From Candidatus Woesebacteria bacterium (lineage in GTDB: Bacteria > Patescibacteriota > Microgenomatia > UBA8517), in assembly GCA_030699485.1 (NCBI GenBank), contig JAUYMM010000014.1:1-11697 (forward strand): a stretch of DNA of 11,697 bases, written 5' to 3'. The notes under the pieces are model-generated. The model was not told the origin of the DNA and ran no database searches. It was given only the letters and a program-made list of their open reading frames with translations. This document shows, piece by piece, positions 4,693 to 10,127 of this stretch. A program made the translations under genes and the position numbers. Within the stretch, counting starts at the first letter, position 1. Each line of letters begins with the position of its first letter.

Positions 4693-4766
4693 AATTTACT
4701 AATGTCATAGTAACATGGGTTTTGGTAAAAGTCAAGTATTATAGGTTATTCTCAAATTTGCAACTT
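4664..4766. repeat. 12-bp inverted repeat bracketing the GC-rich gene's promoter
   Basis: AAGTTGCAAATT (4664-4675) and AATTTGCAACTT (4755-4766) are perfect reverse complements 79 bases apart. The promoter at 4707-4735 lies between them. TTCTCAAA also occurs as a direct repeat near 4686 and 4749. The layout suits a looped operator pair, or an internal end of a mobile element. Confidence 0.5.
4707..4735 (-). promoter_or_regulatory. Sigma-70-type promoter of the GC-rich gene
   Basis: On the minus strand: TTGACT (4735-4730), 17 bases, TACTAT (4712-4707), with TG one base upstream of the -10 (extended -10). It is among the best promoter matches in the window. Transcription would start near 4700, giving a leader of about 195 bases before the ATG at 4505 and an RNA of roughly 690 bases to the terminator. 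Confidence 0.65.
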
Positions 4767-4776
4767 TTTAAAGAGT

Positions 4777-4815
4777 CAGAGAAACTAAAAGTGTCTCTGC
4801 TCGCCCGCAGGCGAG
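4777..4815. repeat. Two adjacent hairpins
   Basis: CAGAGA (4777-4782) pairs with TCTCTG (4794-4799), with inner ACT/AGT. The next base begins CTCGCC (4800-4805), which pairs with GGCGAG (4810-4815) around CGCA. A run of A's follows on the plus strand, so neither is a normal plus-strand terminator. Their role is unknown; they lie between the insert's promoter and adk. Confidence 0.45.
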
Positions 4816-4883
4816 TAAAAAATCGCGCGCGCTGAAAATAAATGGTTGTTAATAATCCTCTATTTTTTGGGCGTGAATTAGGT

Positions 4884-4889
4884 TAAAAT
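4884..4889 (+). promoter_or_regulatory. Weak -10-like box before adk
   Basis: TAAAAT lies 13 bases upstream of the adk ATG. No good -35 box is found at the right distance (the position holds TATTTT). If it is used, the adk mRNA would be nearly leaderless, which fits the lack of a Shine-Dalgarno there. A promoter in this area is expected because the insert separates adk from the spc promoter. Confidence 0.3.
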
Positions 4890-4902
4890 TACTTCATAAC
4901 TT

Positions 4903-4910
4903 ATGAATAT
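4903..4910. repeat. 8-bp direct repeat, right copy (insert boundary)
   Basis: ATGAATAT forms the first codons of adk and is identical to 2943-2950 at the secY stop. Removing one copy and the insert would restore an ATGA overlap between secY and adk, the same junction type as rplO/secY. Confidence 0.5.
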
Positions 4911-5454
4911 AGTATTATTTGGCCCTCAGGGTTCAGGGAAAGGAACACAGGCTCTTCTTTTATGTCAAAAATTTGGTTTTTTTTATTTTGAATCAGGAGC
5001 ATACCTTAGAAAAATTGCAGAAACACATCCCAGTTTAAAAAAGTCTCTTGATGAAGGCAATCTTGTTCCAGATAAAGAGATGACATCTTATTTGACAGCT
5101 TTCTTTGATGAGAAAAATTTATATGATGATATATTGTTTGATGGATTTCCAAGAACGGTAGAACAATATCGTTTTTTAAAAAACTGGTTAGTTGAAAAAC
5201 AAGTAAAAATAGATTTAGGATTAGTTTTAGAAATTAGTGAGGAAGAAACAATAAAGAGACTTTTACTTAGGAAAAGAGACGATGATACATCAGAGGCAAT
5301 TAAAAAGAGACTATCACTTTACAGGAATAGGACAGAAATATTAATTAATGAAATCAAAAAAGATACAAAAATAATTGAAGTTGATGGTGAAAGATCAATA
5401 GAAGATATTCAAAAAGACTTAATTTATATTGTAGAAAATGTAATAAATGGATAA
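4903..5454 (+). CDS. adk: Adenylate kinase, short-LID type
   Basis: Adenylate kinase interconverts ATP+AMP and 2 ADP in the cytoplasm. The P-loop GPQGSGKGTQ is at residues 7-16. The AMP-binding motif DGFPRTVEQ is at 80-88. RLLLRKRDDDTSEAIKKRL (119-137) is the short LID with its arginines and aspartates. The product is 183 residues because it lacks the roughly 30-residue zinc-finger-like LID insert of long bacterial forms. The nucleoside-binding segment reads ESGAYLRK where S-T-G-D-x-L-R is usual, a divergence that leaves the arginine. A related UMP/CMP kinase is less likely given the secY-adk-map context. No Shine-Dalgarno is visible. The 3' end overlaps map by 8 bases. Confidence 0.93.
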   Translation: MNIVLFGPQGSGKGTQALLLCQKFGFFYFESGAYLRKIAETHPSLKKSLDEGNLVPDKEMTSYLTAFFDEKNLYDDILFDGFPRTVEQYRFLKNWLVEKQVKIDLGLVLEISEEETIKRLLLRKRDDDTSEAIKKRLSLYRNRTEILINEIKKDTKIIEVDGERSIEDIQKDLIYIVENVING

Positions 5455-6205
5455 ATTTACAATCAAAACTCCAGAAGAGTTAGAATTAATGATAGAAGGT
5501 GGCAAAAAACTTTCTGATGTAAAACATGCTCTAGTAAGTGAAGTTAAAGAAGGGGTTTCTGCCGAGGATTTAGATAATATAGCTGAAAAATTAATCTTAG
5601 AAAAAGGGGGCAAACCTTCTTTTAAAATGGTTGATGGATATTCATGGTCAACATGTATTAATGTTAATCAAGGTCTAGTTCATGGTATACCTCACAAGAA
5701 CTTAATATTTAAAAGTGGAGATTTAGTTAGTATTGACTTAGGAATGTATTACAAAGGATTTCATACCGATACTTCAGTAAGTACAGCAATTAACCCAAGT
5801 GAAGAAGTTACTCGTTTTTTAAAAACTGGTAAAGAAGCCTTTGAAAAAGCAGTTTCTGCAATTATACCCAACAAAAGTTATATATATGACATATCTAAAG
5901 CAATGGAATCAGTACTTCATAAAAATGATTGTTCACCCATTTTGGATTTAACAGGTCATGGAATAGGTAAAAATTTACATGAAGATCCATATATACCTTG
6001 TTATGCGTCAGGACTTAGAATTGAAACTGAGAAAATAGTTCCTGGAATGGCCTTAGCTGTTGAAGTTATGTATACCTTGGGAGAACCAGGTTTAACTAAG
6101 GAAAAAGATGGCTGGACAATCGTAACTCAGGATGGTAAAATAGCAGGGCTTTTTGAAGATACTGTTATAGTTACCGAGAAAGGGAGGAAAATAGTCACAC
6201 AGTGA
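5447..6205 (+). CDS. map: Methionine aminopeptidase, type I
   Basis: This enzyme removes the initiator methionine from nascent proteins at the ribosome. The pita-bread-fold metal ligands are all present: D97 (SIDLG), D108 (HTDTS), H171 (TGHGIG), E206 (AVEVM) and E237 (LFEDT); H79 of the active site (LVHGIPH) is also there. These positions almost coincide with those of E. coli Map, and the length of 252 residues is normal for type I without an N-terminal extension. The ATG at 5447 overlaps the adk stop by 8 bases, suggesting translational coupling. The infA gene follows after 10 bases. Confidence 0.98.
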   Translation: MDKFTIKTPEELELMIEGGKKLSDVKHALVSEVKEGVSAEDLDNIAEKLILEKGGKPSFKMVDGYSWSTCINVNQGLVHGIPHKNLIFKSGDLVSIDLGMYYKGFHTDTSVSTAINPSEEVTRFLKTGKEAFEKAVSAIIPNKSYIYDISKAMESVLHKNDCSPILDLTGHGIGKNLHEDPYIPCYASGLRIETEKIVPGMALAVEVMYTLGEPGLTKEKDGWTIVTQDGKIAGLFEDTVIVTEKGRKIVTQ

Positions 6206-6215
6206 CTTTTTTTAT

Positions 6216-6449
6216 ATGAATAAGCTTGAAAAGATGAAAAGAGATGGAAGTTATGAGGTTGAAGGCACTGTTACTGAACTTTTACCAAATACAATGTTTA
6301 GAGTAGTTACTTTGGAGGGAAAAAGTTTACTGACAACGCTTAAAGGTAGAATGAGAAAAGCATATGTCAGAGTTTTTCCTGGAGACAGAGTAAGAGTTGA
6401 AATGACAAAATATGATGAAGATAGAGGAAGAATAGTATATAAGTACTAA
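6216..6449 (+). CDS. infA: Translation initiation factor IF-1
   Basis: IF-1 is a single OB-fold protein that occupies the ribosomal A site during initiation. The core EGTVTELLPNTMFRVVTLEG, GRMRKAYVRVFPGDRVRVEM and the ending YDEDRGRIVYKY match the family closely. The length of 77 residues is slightly above the usual 72. The extra residues are MNKLEK at the start, and ATG 6234 (residue 7) is an alternative start. Neither has a clear Shine-Dalgarno; the first ATG follows a T-run after the map stop. The rpmJ ATG follows the infA stop with no gap. Confidence 0.96.
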   Translation: MNKLEKMKRDGSYEVEGTVTELLPNTMFRVVTLEGKSLLTTLKGRMRKAYVRVFPGDRVRVEMTKYDEDRGRIVYKY

Positions 6450-6563
6450 ATGAAAGTATTAGCATCAATAAAACCAAGGTGTAAAGATTGTAAGCTTATC
6501 AAAAGAGCAGGAGTTTTGCGTTTGATTTGCAAAAATCCAAGACACAAAGCAAGACAAGGGTAA
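6450..6563 (+). CDS. rpmJ: 50S ribosomal protein L36 (bL36)
   Basis: A 37-codon gene that is easily missed because of its size. It starts with ATG directly after the infA stop and ends with TAA at 6561-6563, three bases before rpsM. The product MKVLASIKPRCKDCKLIKRA begins as bL36 does. The zinc-ribbon ligands C11, C14, C27 and H32 are all present, so this is the zinc-binding C+ form. The last residues KNPRHKARQG match the family ending. The order infA-rpmJ-rpsM is the standard one. bL36 binds 23S rRNA near the L7/L12 stalk base. Confidence 0.97.
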   Translation: MKVLASIKPRCKDCKLIKRAGVLRLICKNPRHKARQG

Positions 6564-6566
6564 TAT

Positions 6567-6962
6567 ATGGCAAGAATATCAGGTATTGAATTAAACGATA
6601 AATGGAGGATTGATTACGCTTTAACTAAAGTTAAAGGGATTGGTTGGGCATTGTCTAAAAAAGTATTAAACACATTAAAATTTGACAGCTCAAAAAGAGT
6701 CAAAGATTTGACTTCTGAGGAATTAAATAAAATATCAGGAAAAATTGAAGAATTTCCAACAGAAGGAGATTTAGTAAGAAGAGTTAAAGCAAATATAAAC
6801 AGATTGCAAACAATCGGGTCATACAGAGGAATAAGGCATAACAAAGGATTACCAACAAGAGGACAAAGAACAAAAACAAATGCTAGAACAAAAAGAGGAA
6901 AAAGAAAGACAGTTGGAGCATTCAAGAAAGAAGCTTTAGCAAAAACAACTATCAAAAAATAA
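6567..6962 (+). CDS. rpsM: 30S ribosomal protein S13 (uS13)
   Basis: S13 sits in the head of the small subunit, contacts the P-site tRNA and forms intersubunit bridges. The N-terminal helix-hairpin-helix-like segment VKGIGWALSKKVL and the highly conserved block YRGIRHNKGLPTRGQRTKTN with ARTKRGKRKT identify it. The product is 131 residues, slightly longer than E. coli S13 (118), with a basic tail GAFKKEALAKTTIKK expected to reach toward tRNA. GGGTAATAT before the ATG offers only a weak ribosome-binding site. The rpsK ATG lies one base after the stop. Confidence 0.98.
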   Translation: MARISGIELNDKWRIDYALTKVKGIGWALSKKVLNTLKFDSSKRVKDLTSEELNKISGKIEEFPTEGDLVRRVKANINRLQTIGSYRGIRHNKGLPTRGQRTKTNARTKRGKRKTVGAFKKEALAKTTIKK

Positions 6963-6963
6963 C

Positions 6964-7332
6964 ATGAAAGCTAAAAAGTTAAAAACAGAATCCTTAGCAA
7001 AAATTTATATTTCTGCTTCTTTTAATAATACTTTGGTAAATATTTGTGATAGTCTAGGTGGGACTATCTCTTGGTGTTCATCAGGAGCAGTTGGTTTTAA
7101 GGGAACTAGAAAATCAACTCCTTATGCAGCAACAACAGCGATTGAAACTGCAATTAAGAAAGCTAAAGAAAAAGGGGTAACAGAAGTTGAAATCTATGTA
7201 AAAGGTCCAGGGCCTGGAAGAGATGCAGCACTCCGTGCCATTAAAGCGTCAGGAGTTAAAATTGCATTAATTGCAGATGTAACACCAATTCCACACAATG
7301 GACCAAGACCTAAGAAAAAGAGAAGAGTTTAA
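6964..7332 (+). CDS. rpsK: 30S ribosomal protein S11 (uS11)
   Basis: S11 forms part of the platform that holds the mRNA exit channel. Family blocks are IYISASFNNTLVNICDSLG, SSGAVGFKGTRKSTPYAA, VEIYVKGPGPGRDAALRA, and DVTPIPHNGPRPKKKRRV at the C-terminus. The length of 122 residues is normal. It starts one base after rpsM and is followed by rpsD after 9 bases, the standard alpha-operon order. No Shine-Dalgarno is seen, so coupling to rpsM translation is likely. Confidence 0.98.
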   Translation: MKAKKLKTESLAKIYISASFNNTLVNICDSLGGTISWCSSGAVGFKGTRKSTPYAATTAIETAIKKAKEKGVTEVEIYVKGPGPGRDAALRAIKASGVKIALIADVTPIPHNGPRPKKKRRV

Positions 7333-7341
7333 ATAATTAAT

Positions 7342-7944
7342 ATGGCAAAATATAACGGACCTAAAGATCGATTGTCAAGAAGAGAAGGAATAGATATTTT
7401 TGGTAAAGGTGCAAAATTAACCAGACTTAATGTCTTACCTGGTGTTCATGGACCAAAAGGTGCAAAAAGAAACCAATCTCAATATGGTAAACAACTTCGT
7501 GAGAAACAAAAAGTAAAACGAATATACGGAGTATTGGAAAAGCAATTTAGAATTTATGTAGAAAAAGCTTTAAAATCAAAAGGAAATACAGGAGAAGCTT
7601 TATTAATTTTACTTGAAAAAAGACTTGACAATGTTGTTTATAAACTAGGTTTTGCTGAAAGTCGTCCAATGGCAAGACAACTGGTTTCTCATAGACATAT
7701 TTTGGTAAATGGCAAAAAATTAAATATCCCTTCTTATCAAACAGAAGTAGGAGATGTAATTTCTTTAACTCCAAAAATTGTAGATAATCCAAATATTAAA
7801 AAAGTAATAAGTCTAGAGGATTATGAAACACCATCTTGGCTTTTGAGAAAAGCTATTGTTGGTAAAGTCTCAACTGAACCTAAAAGATCAGATATAACAG
7901 AAATTGTCTCAGAGCAAGATATTGTTGAGTTCTACTCACGATAA
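7342..7944 (+). CDS. rpsD: 30S ribosomal protein S4 (uS4), zinc-free form
   Basis: S4 is a primary 16S rRNA-binding assembly protein. The S4 RNA-binding domain starts near residue 93: RLDNVVYKLGFAESRPMARQ and then RHILVNGKKLNIPSY with EVGDVI. The N-terminal domain contains GPKGAKRNQSQYGKQLREKQ and KVKRIYGVLEKQFR, typical of bacterial S4. It has no cysteines, so it is the C-minus form without a zinc site. Length is 200 residues. In E. coli S4 represses the alpha operon; no such pseudoknot was recognised here. A promoter for rpoA overlaps the end of this gene. Confidence 0.98.
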   Translation: MAKYNGPKDRLSRREGIDIFGKGAKLTRLNVLPGVHGPKGAKRNQSQYGKQLREKQKVKRIYGVLEKQFRIYVEKALKSKGNTGEALLILLEKRLDNVVYKLGFAESRPMARQLVSHRHILVNGKKLNIPSYQTEVGDVISLTPKIVDNPNIKKVISLEDYETPSWLLRKAIVGKVSTEPKRSDITEIVSEQDIVEFYSR

Positions 7945-7953
7945 TGATACAAT
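7925..7953 (+). promoter_or_regulatory. Candidate internal promoter for rpoA
   Basis: TTGAGT (7925-7930), 17 bases, then TACAAT (7948-7953), with TG one base upstream of the -10 (extended -10). It straddles the rpsD stop. Transcription would start near 7960, leaving a leader of about 38 bases that contains the strong ribosome-binding site of rpoA. The 53-base rpsD-rpoA gap is the largest in the ribosomal part of the window apart from the insert. Confidence 0.45.
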
Positions 7954-7980
7954 ACACAAACATTTCATGTCGAAAACCTT

Positions 7981-7992
7981 TAAGGAGGTGAT
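7981..7992 (+). promoter_or_regulatory. Full-length Shine-Dalgarno of rpoA
   Basis: TAAGGAGGTGAT is a 12-base perfect complement of the usual 3' end of bacterial 16S rRNA. GGAGG ends 9 bases before the ATG at 7998. Most other genes in the operon have a weak ribosome-binding site or none, so this one stands out. It fixes the rpoA start. Confidence 0.85.
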
Positions 7993-7997
7993 ATTTT

Positions 7998-8924
7998 ATG
8001 TCGCAACCAATATTTGAAATATTAGAAGAAAAAAAAGATTTACCAGCGCAAGCTGGAAAGAATTATGCAAGATTGGCTATAACTCCGTTGGAGCAAGGTT
8101 ATGGTTTTACATTGGGTAATTCATTAAGAAGAGTTTTATTAACTTCACTTCCAGGAGCAGCGATAACATCTGTCAAAATTGCAGGTGTTAATCATCAATT
8201 TTCAAGTCTTAGTGGTATGAAAGAAGATGTTGTTGAGTTCGCATTAAATCTTAAAAAAGTTAGATTGTCGTATAAAGGTGCAAAAGAGGTTAGTGCGACT
8301 TTAAAAGTGACAACAGCAGGAGAAGTTAAAGCAGGAGATATTAAACTCCCAGCAGGAGTAGAAATATCAAACCCTGAATTAGTCTTAGCAGTTTTAAATA
8401 AAGGTGCTAAGCTTGATGCAGACATAATTATTGAGTCAGGTTCAGGTTATATTCCAGCAGATACAAGAAGTTCTACTGAAGTAGGAATGATTCCACTTGA
8501 TGCATCATTTTCACCTATTGTCAGAGTTAATTATAAAGTTGAAGAAACTCGTGTTGGTAGACTAACAAATTTTGATAAACTTACACTTGAGGTTTGGACT
8601 GATGGAACAATTAAAGCAAAAGATGCAGTAGTACAAGCTGCAGACATTTTGGTTAATTATTTCTCACAAATAGTTAAACCTGTTAAAGTCGAAAAGAAAA
8701 AAGAAGAAGTAGAAGTTAGTGATTTAGGACTAGTAGGAAAACTATCTGTTGAAGAAATTGGACTTCCAACAAGAGTTGCTAATGCACTAGCAAAAGCAGG
8801 TTTTGAAACAGTTGAACTCCTTGTTAAAGCCGATAAAACTGAATTAGTAAAAGTAAGAAATTTAGGTGAAAAATCACTAAAAATTATTTCAGCAGCATTA
8901 GGAGAAAAAGGAGTAAGTTTTTAA
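7998..8924 (+). CDS. rpoA: DNA-directed RNA polymerase subunit alpha
   Basis: The alpha dimer nucleates polymerase assembly, and its C-terminal domain contacts UP elements and activators. The N-terminal domain shows the dimer signature GYGFTLGNSLRRVLLTSLPG and the conserved VRVNYKVEETRVGRLTNFDK and LEVWTDGTI. A charged linker, VEKKKEEVEVSD, leads to a C-terminal domain with EEIGLPTRVANALAKAGFET and the helix-hairpin-helix KVRNLGEKSLKII. The length of 308 residues is normal. The start is fixed by the strong ribosome-binding site. rplQ follows with no gap, the stop TAA being followed directly by its ATG. Confidence 0.98.
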   Translation: MSQPIFEILEEKKDLPAQAGKNYARLAITPLEQGYGFTLGNSLRRVLLTSLPGAAITSVKIAGVNHQFSSLSGMKEDVVEFALNLKKVRLSYKGAKEVSATLKVTTAGEVKAGDIKLPAGVEISNPELVLAVLNKGAKLDADIIIESGSGYIPADTRSSTEVGMIPLDASFSPIVRVNYKVEETRVGRLTNFDKLTLEVWTDGTIKAKDAVVQAADILVNYFSQIVKPVKVEKKKEEVEVSDLGLVGKLSVEEIGLPTRVANALAKAGFETVELLVKADKTELVKVRNLGEKSLKIISAALGEKGVSF

Positions 8925-9350
8925 ATGACAAAAAAAGTTTTTGGAAGAAAACTTTCTCGCGAAAGATCTTCTAGAGAATTATTATTTGTATCTTTAGTCG
9001 AAAGTTTGGTTCTTCATGGGAAGATCAAGACAACTAAAGCAAAAGCAAAATCAATCATCGGTTTAATAGATCGATTGGTTGTTTTGGCAAAAAAAGGAAC
9101 ACTTGCATCAAAAAGACAAGTTTTAAAAAGACTAAAAGGAAATAAAGAGGTTTCAACTTTGCTTTGGACAAATATTGCAAAAACATTTGAAACAAGAAAT
9201 GGTGGCTACACAAGAATTATTCCGTTAACTCAAAGAAAAGGCGATATGGCAGAAATGGTTAGAATTGAATGGACTGATGAGATGAAATCCAGCGTAAACG
9301 CTATAAAAAAAGATGTCAAAAACGTATCAACCAAAACAAAAAGAAGTTAA
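8925..9350 (+). CDS. rplQ: 50S ribosomal protein L17 (bL17)
   Basis: bL17 lies near the peptide exit tunnel. The family core is clear: LSRERSSRELLFVSLVESLV and HGKIKTTKAKAKSIIGLIDR, then TRNGGYTRIIPLTQRKGDMA and MVRIEW. The length of 141 residues is slightly above E. coli (127), the excess being a lysine-rich tail. That tail (VNAIKKDVKNVSTKTKRS) overlaps the first 38 bases of rplM in another frame. The gene begins directly after the rpoA stop, the conserved rpoA-rplQ pairing. Confidence 0.97.
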   Translation: MTKKVFGRKLSRERSSRELLFVSLVESLVLHGKIKTTKAKAKSIIGLIDRLVVLAKKGTLASKRQVLKRLKGNKEVSTLLWTNIAKTFETRNGGYTRIIPLTQRKGDMAEMVRIEWTDEMKSSVNAIKKDVKNVSTKTKRS

Positions 9351-9729
9351 AAGAGCTTGGCATTTAATTGATGCTAAAGGACAAGTTCTTGGTAGACTAG
9401 CAAGTAAAGTTGCTATACTTTTAATGGGAAAACAAAAATCCAACTTTTCAACCCATATGGATTCTGGAGATAATGTAGTAGTTATAAATGCAGAAAAAAT
9501 TATTACAACAGGTAAAAAAGCAGAACAAAAAGTTTACAGAAGTCATTCGGGCTATCCAGGAGGTTTTAAGGAAGTTAGTTTTGAAAAAATGTCAAAAGAA
9601 CACCCAAATAGAATTATTGAATTTGCAATTTCTGGAATGCTTCCTGACAATAGATTAAAATCAGACAGAATGACAAGATTACATGTTACAAAAGGGGAAA
9701 AACACAAATATGACAACAACTTCATCTAG
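9313..9729 (+). CDS. rplM: 50S ribosomal protein L13 (uL13)
   Basis: uL13 is an early-assembly protein of the large subunit. The N-terminal sequence TYQPKQKEVKRAWHLIDAKG matches the conserved uL13 opening, so the start inside rplQ is real and the 38-base overlap is not an artefact. Further blocks are GRLASKVAILLMGKQK, HMDSGDNVVVINAEKI, HSGYPGGFKEVSFEKM and FAISGMLPDNRL. The length is 138 residues. The 3' end overlaps rpsI by 20 bases. The pair rplM-rpsI is conserved in bacteria, and its attachment to the alpha operon is common. Confidence 0.97.
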   Translation: MSKTYQPKQKEVKRAWHLIDAKGQVLGRLASKVAILLMGKQKSNFSTHMDSGDNVVVINAEKIITTGKKAEQKVYRSHSGYPGGFKEVSFEKMSKEHPNRIIEFAISGMLPDNRLKSDRMTRLHVTKGEKHKYDNNFI

Positions 9730-10123
9730 AAAATCTTATACATTCGCAGTTGGTAGAAGAAAAAGTTCTTCTGCTAGAATTCGTTTATTCAAAGGTAGCG
9801 GTGAAAGTTTAATTAATGGTAAAAAAATATCAGAAGTTTATCAAAATAAAACTGCATTAATTATATTAGATAAACCTTTTAAAGTTACTGATACACAAGG
9901 TAAATATTTCTTTACAGCTAAAGTTTCAGGTGGTGGTAAGGAAGGACAAATGGAAGCAATTATGCATGGTGTCTCAAGAACTTTAGTTAAACTTAATTCA
10001 GACAAGTTCAGAGTTGTTTTAAAGAAAAATAATCTATTAACTAGAGACCCAAGAGAAAGACTTCGAAGGATGGTCGGAACAGGTGGAAAAGCAAGACGTA
10101 AGAAACAGTCACCAAAGCGTTAA
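9710..10123 (+). CDS. rpsI: 30S ribosomal protein S9 (uS9)
   Basis: S9 reaches into the P site with its basic tail. The family opening YTFAVGRRKSSSARIRLFKG, the middle VSGGGKEGQMEAIMHGVSRT and the ending LTRDPRERLRRMVGTGGKAR followed by RKKQSPKR are all seen. The final KR, which contacts P-site tRNA, is intact. The chosen start is ATG 9710 (137 residues), preceded by AAAGGGGAAA. An upstream in-frame ATG at 9683 would add nine residues with no family counterpart. It overlaps rplM by 20 bases. The next gene starts 4 bases after the stop. Confidence 0.97.
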   Translation: MTTTSSRKSYTFAVGRRKSSSARIRLFKGSGESLINGKKISEVYQNKTALIILDKPFKVTDTQGKYFFTAKVSGGGKEGQMEAIMHGVSRTLVKLNSDKFRVVLKKNNLLTRDPRERLRRMVGTGGKARRKKQSPKR

Positions 10124-10127
10124 AGAA

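Larger units (their letters stand above)
2947..4902. other. Accessory insert splitting secY from adk
   Basis: The secY-adk-map order is normally contiguous, and all other junctions in this window are overlaps or gaps of a few bases. Here 1,956 bp intervene. All three genes in it run on the minus strand, against the operon: a Doc toxin, its antitoxin and a GC-rich gene of unknown function. The non-coding parts are dense with inverted repeats. No transposase, integrase or recombinase is present, and no terminal inverted repeats are seen at the outer edges. Mobilisation, if it happened, was therefore in trans or by recombination. adk and everything to rpsD lie beyond this block and must have gained a new promoter or read-through across it. 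Confidence 0.7.
4506..4902. other. Non-coding leader and promoter region between GC-rich gene and adk
   Basis: No gene is visible in these 397 bases. From left to right: the structured leader of the minus-strand gene (4506 to about 4700), its promoter (4707-4735) inside a 12-bp inverted repeat, two adjacent hairpins (4777-4815), the alternating CGCGCGCGC at 4824-4832, then AT-rich DNA leading to adk. A promoter for adk and the genes after it is expected in the last 150 bases, but only a weak candidate is visible. Confidence 0.6.

Noticed and set aside
4800..4820. Intrinsic terminator upstream of adk
   Set aside because: The hairpin is followed by A's on the plus strand, and on the minus strand the T-run comes before the stem, so neither direction fits.
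4824..4832. CGCGCGCGC as a functional or Z-DNA element
   Set aside because: The tract is only 9 bases long, and nothing around it ties it to a gene or structure.
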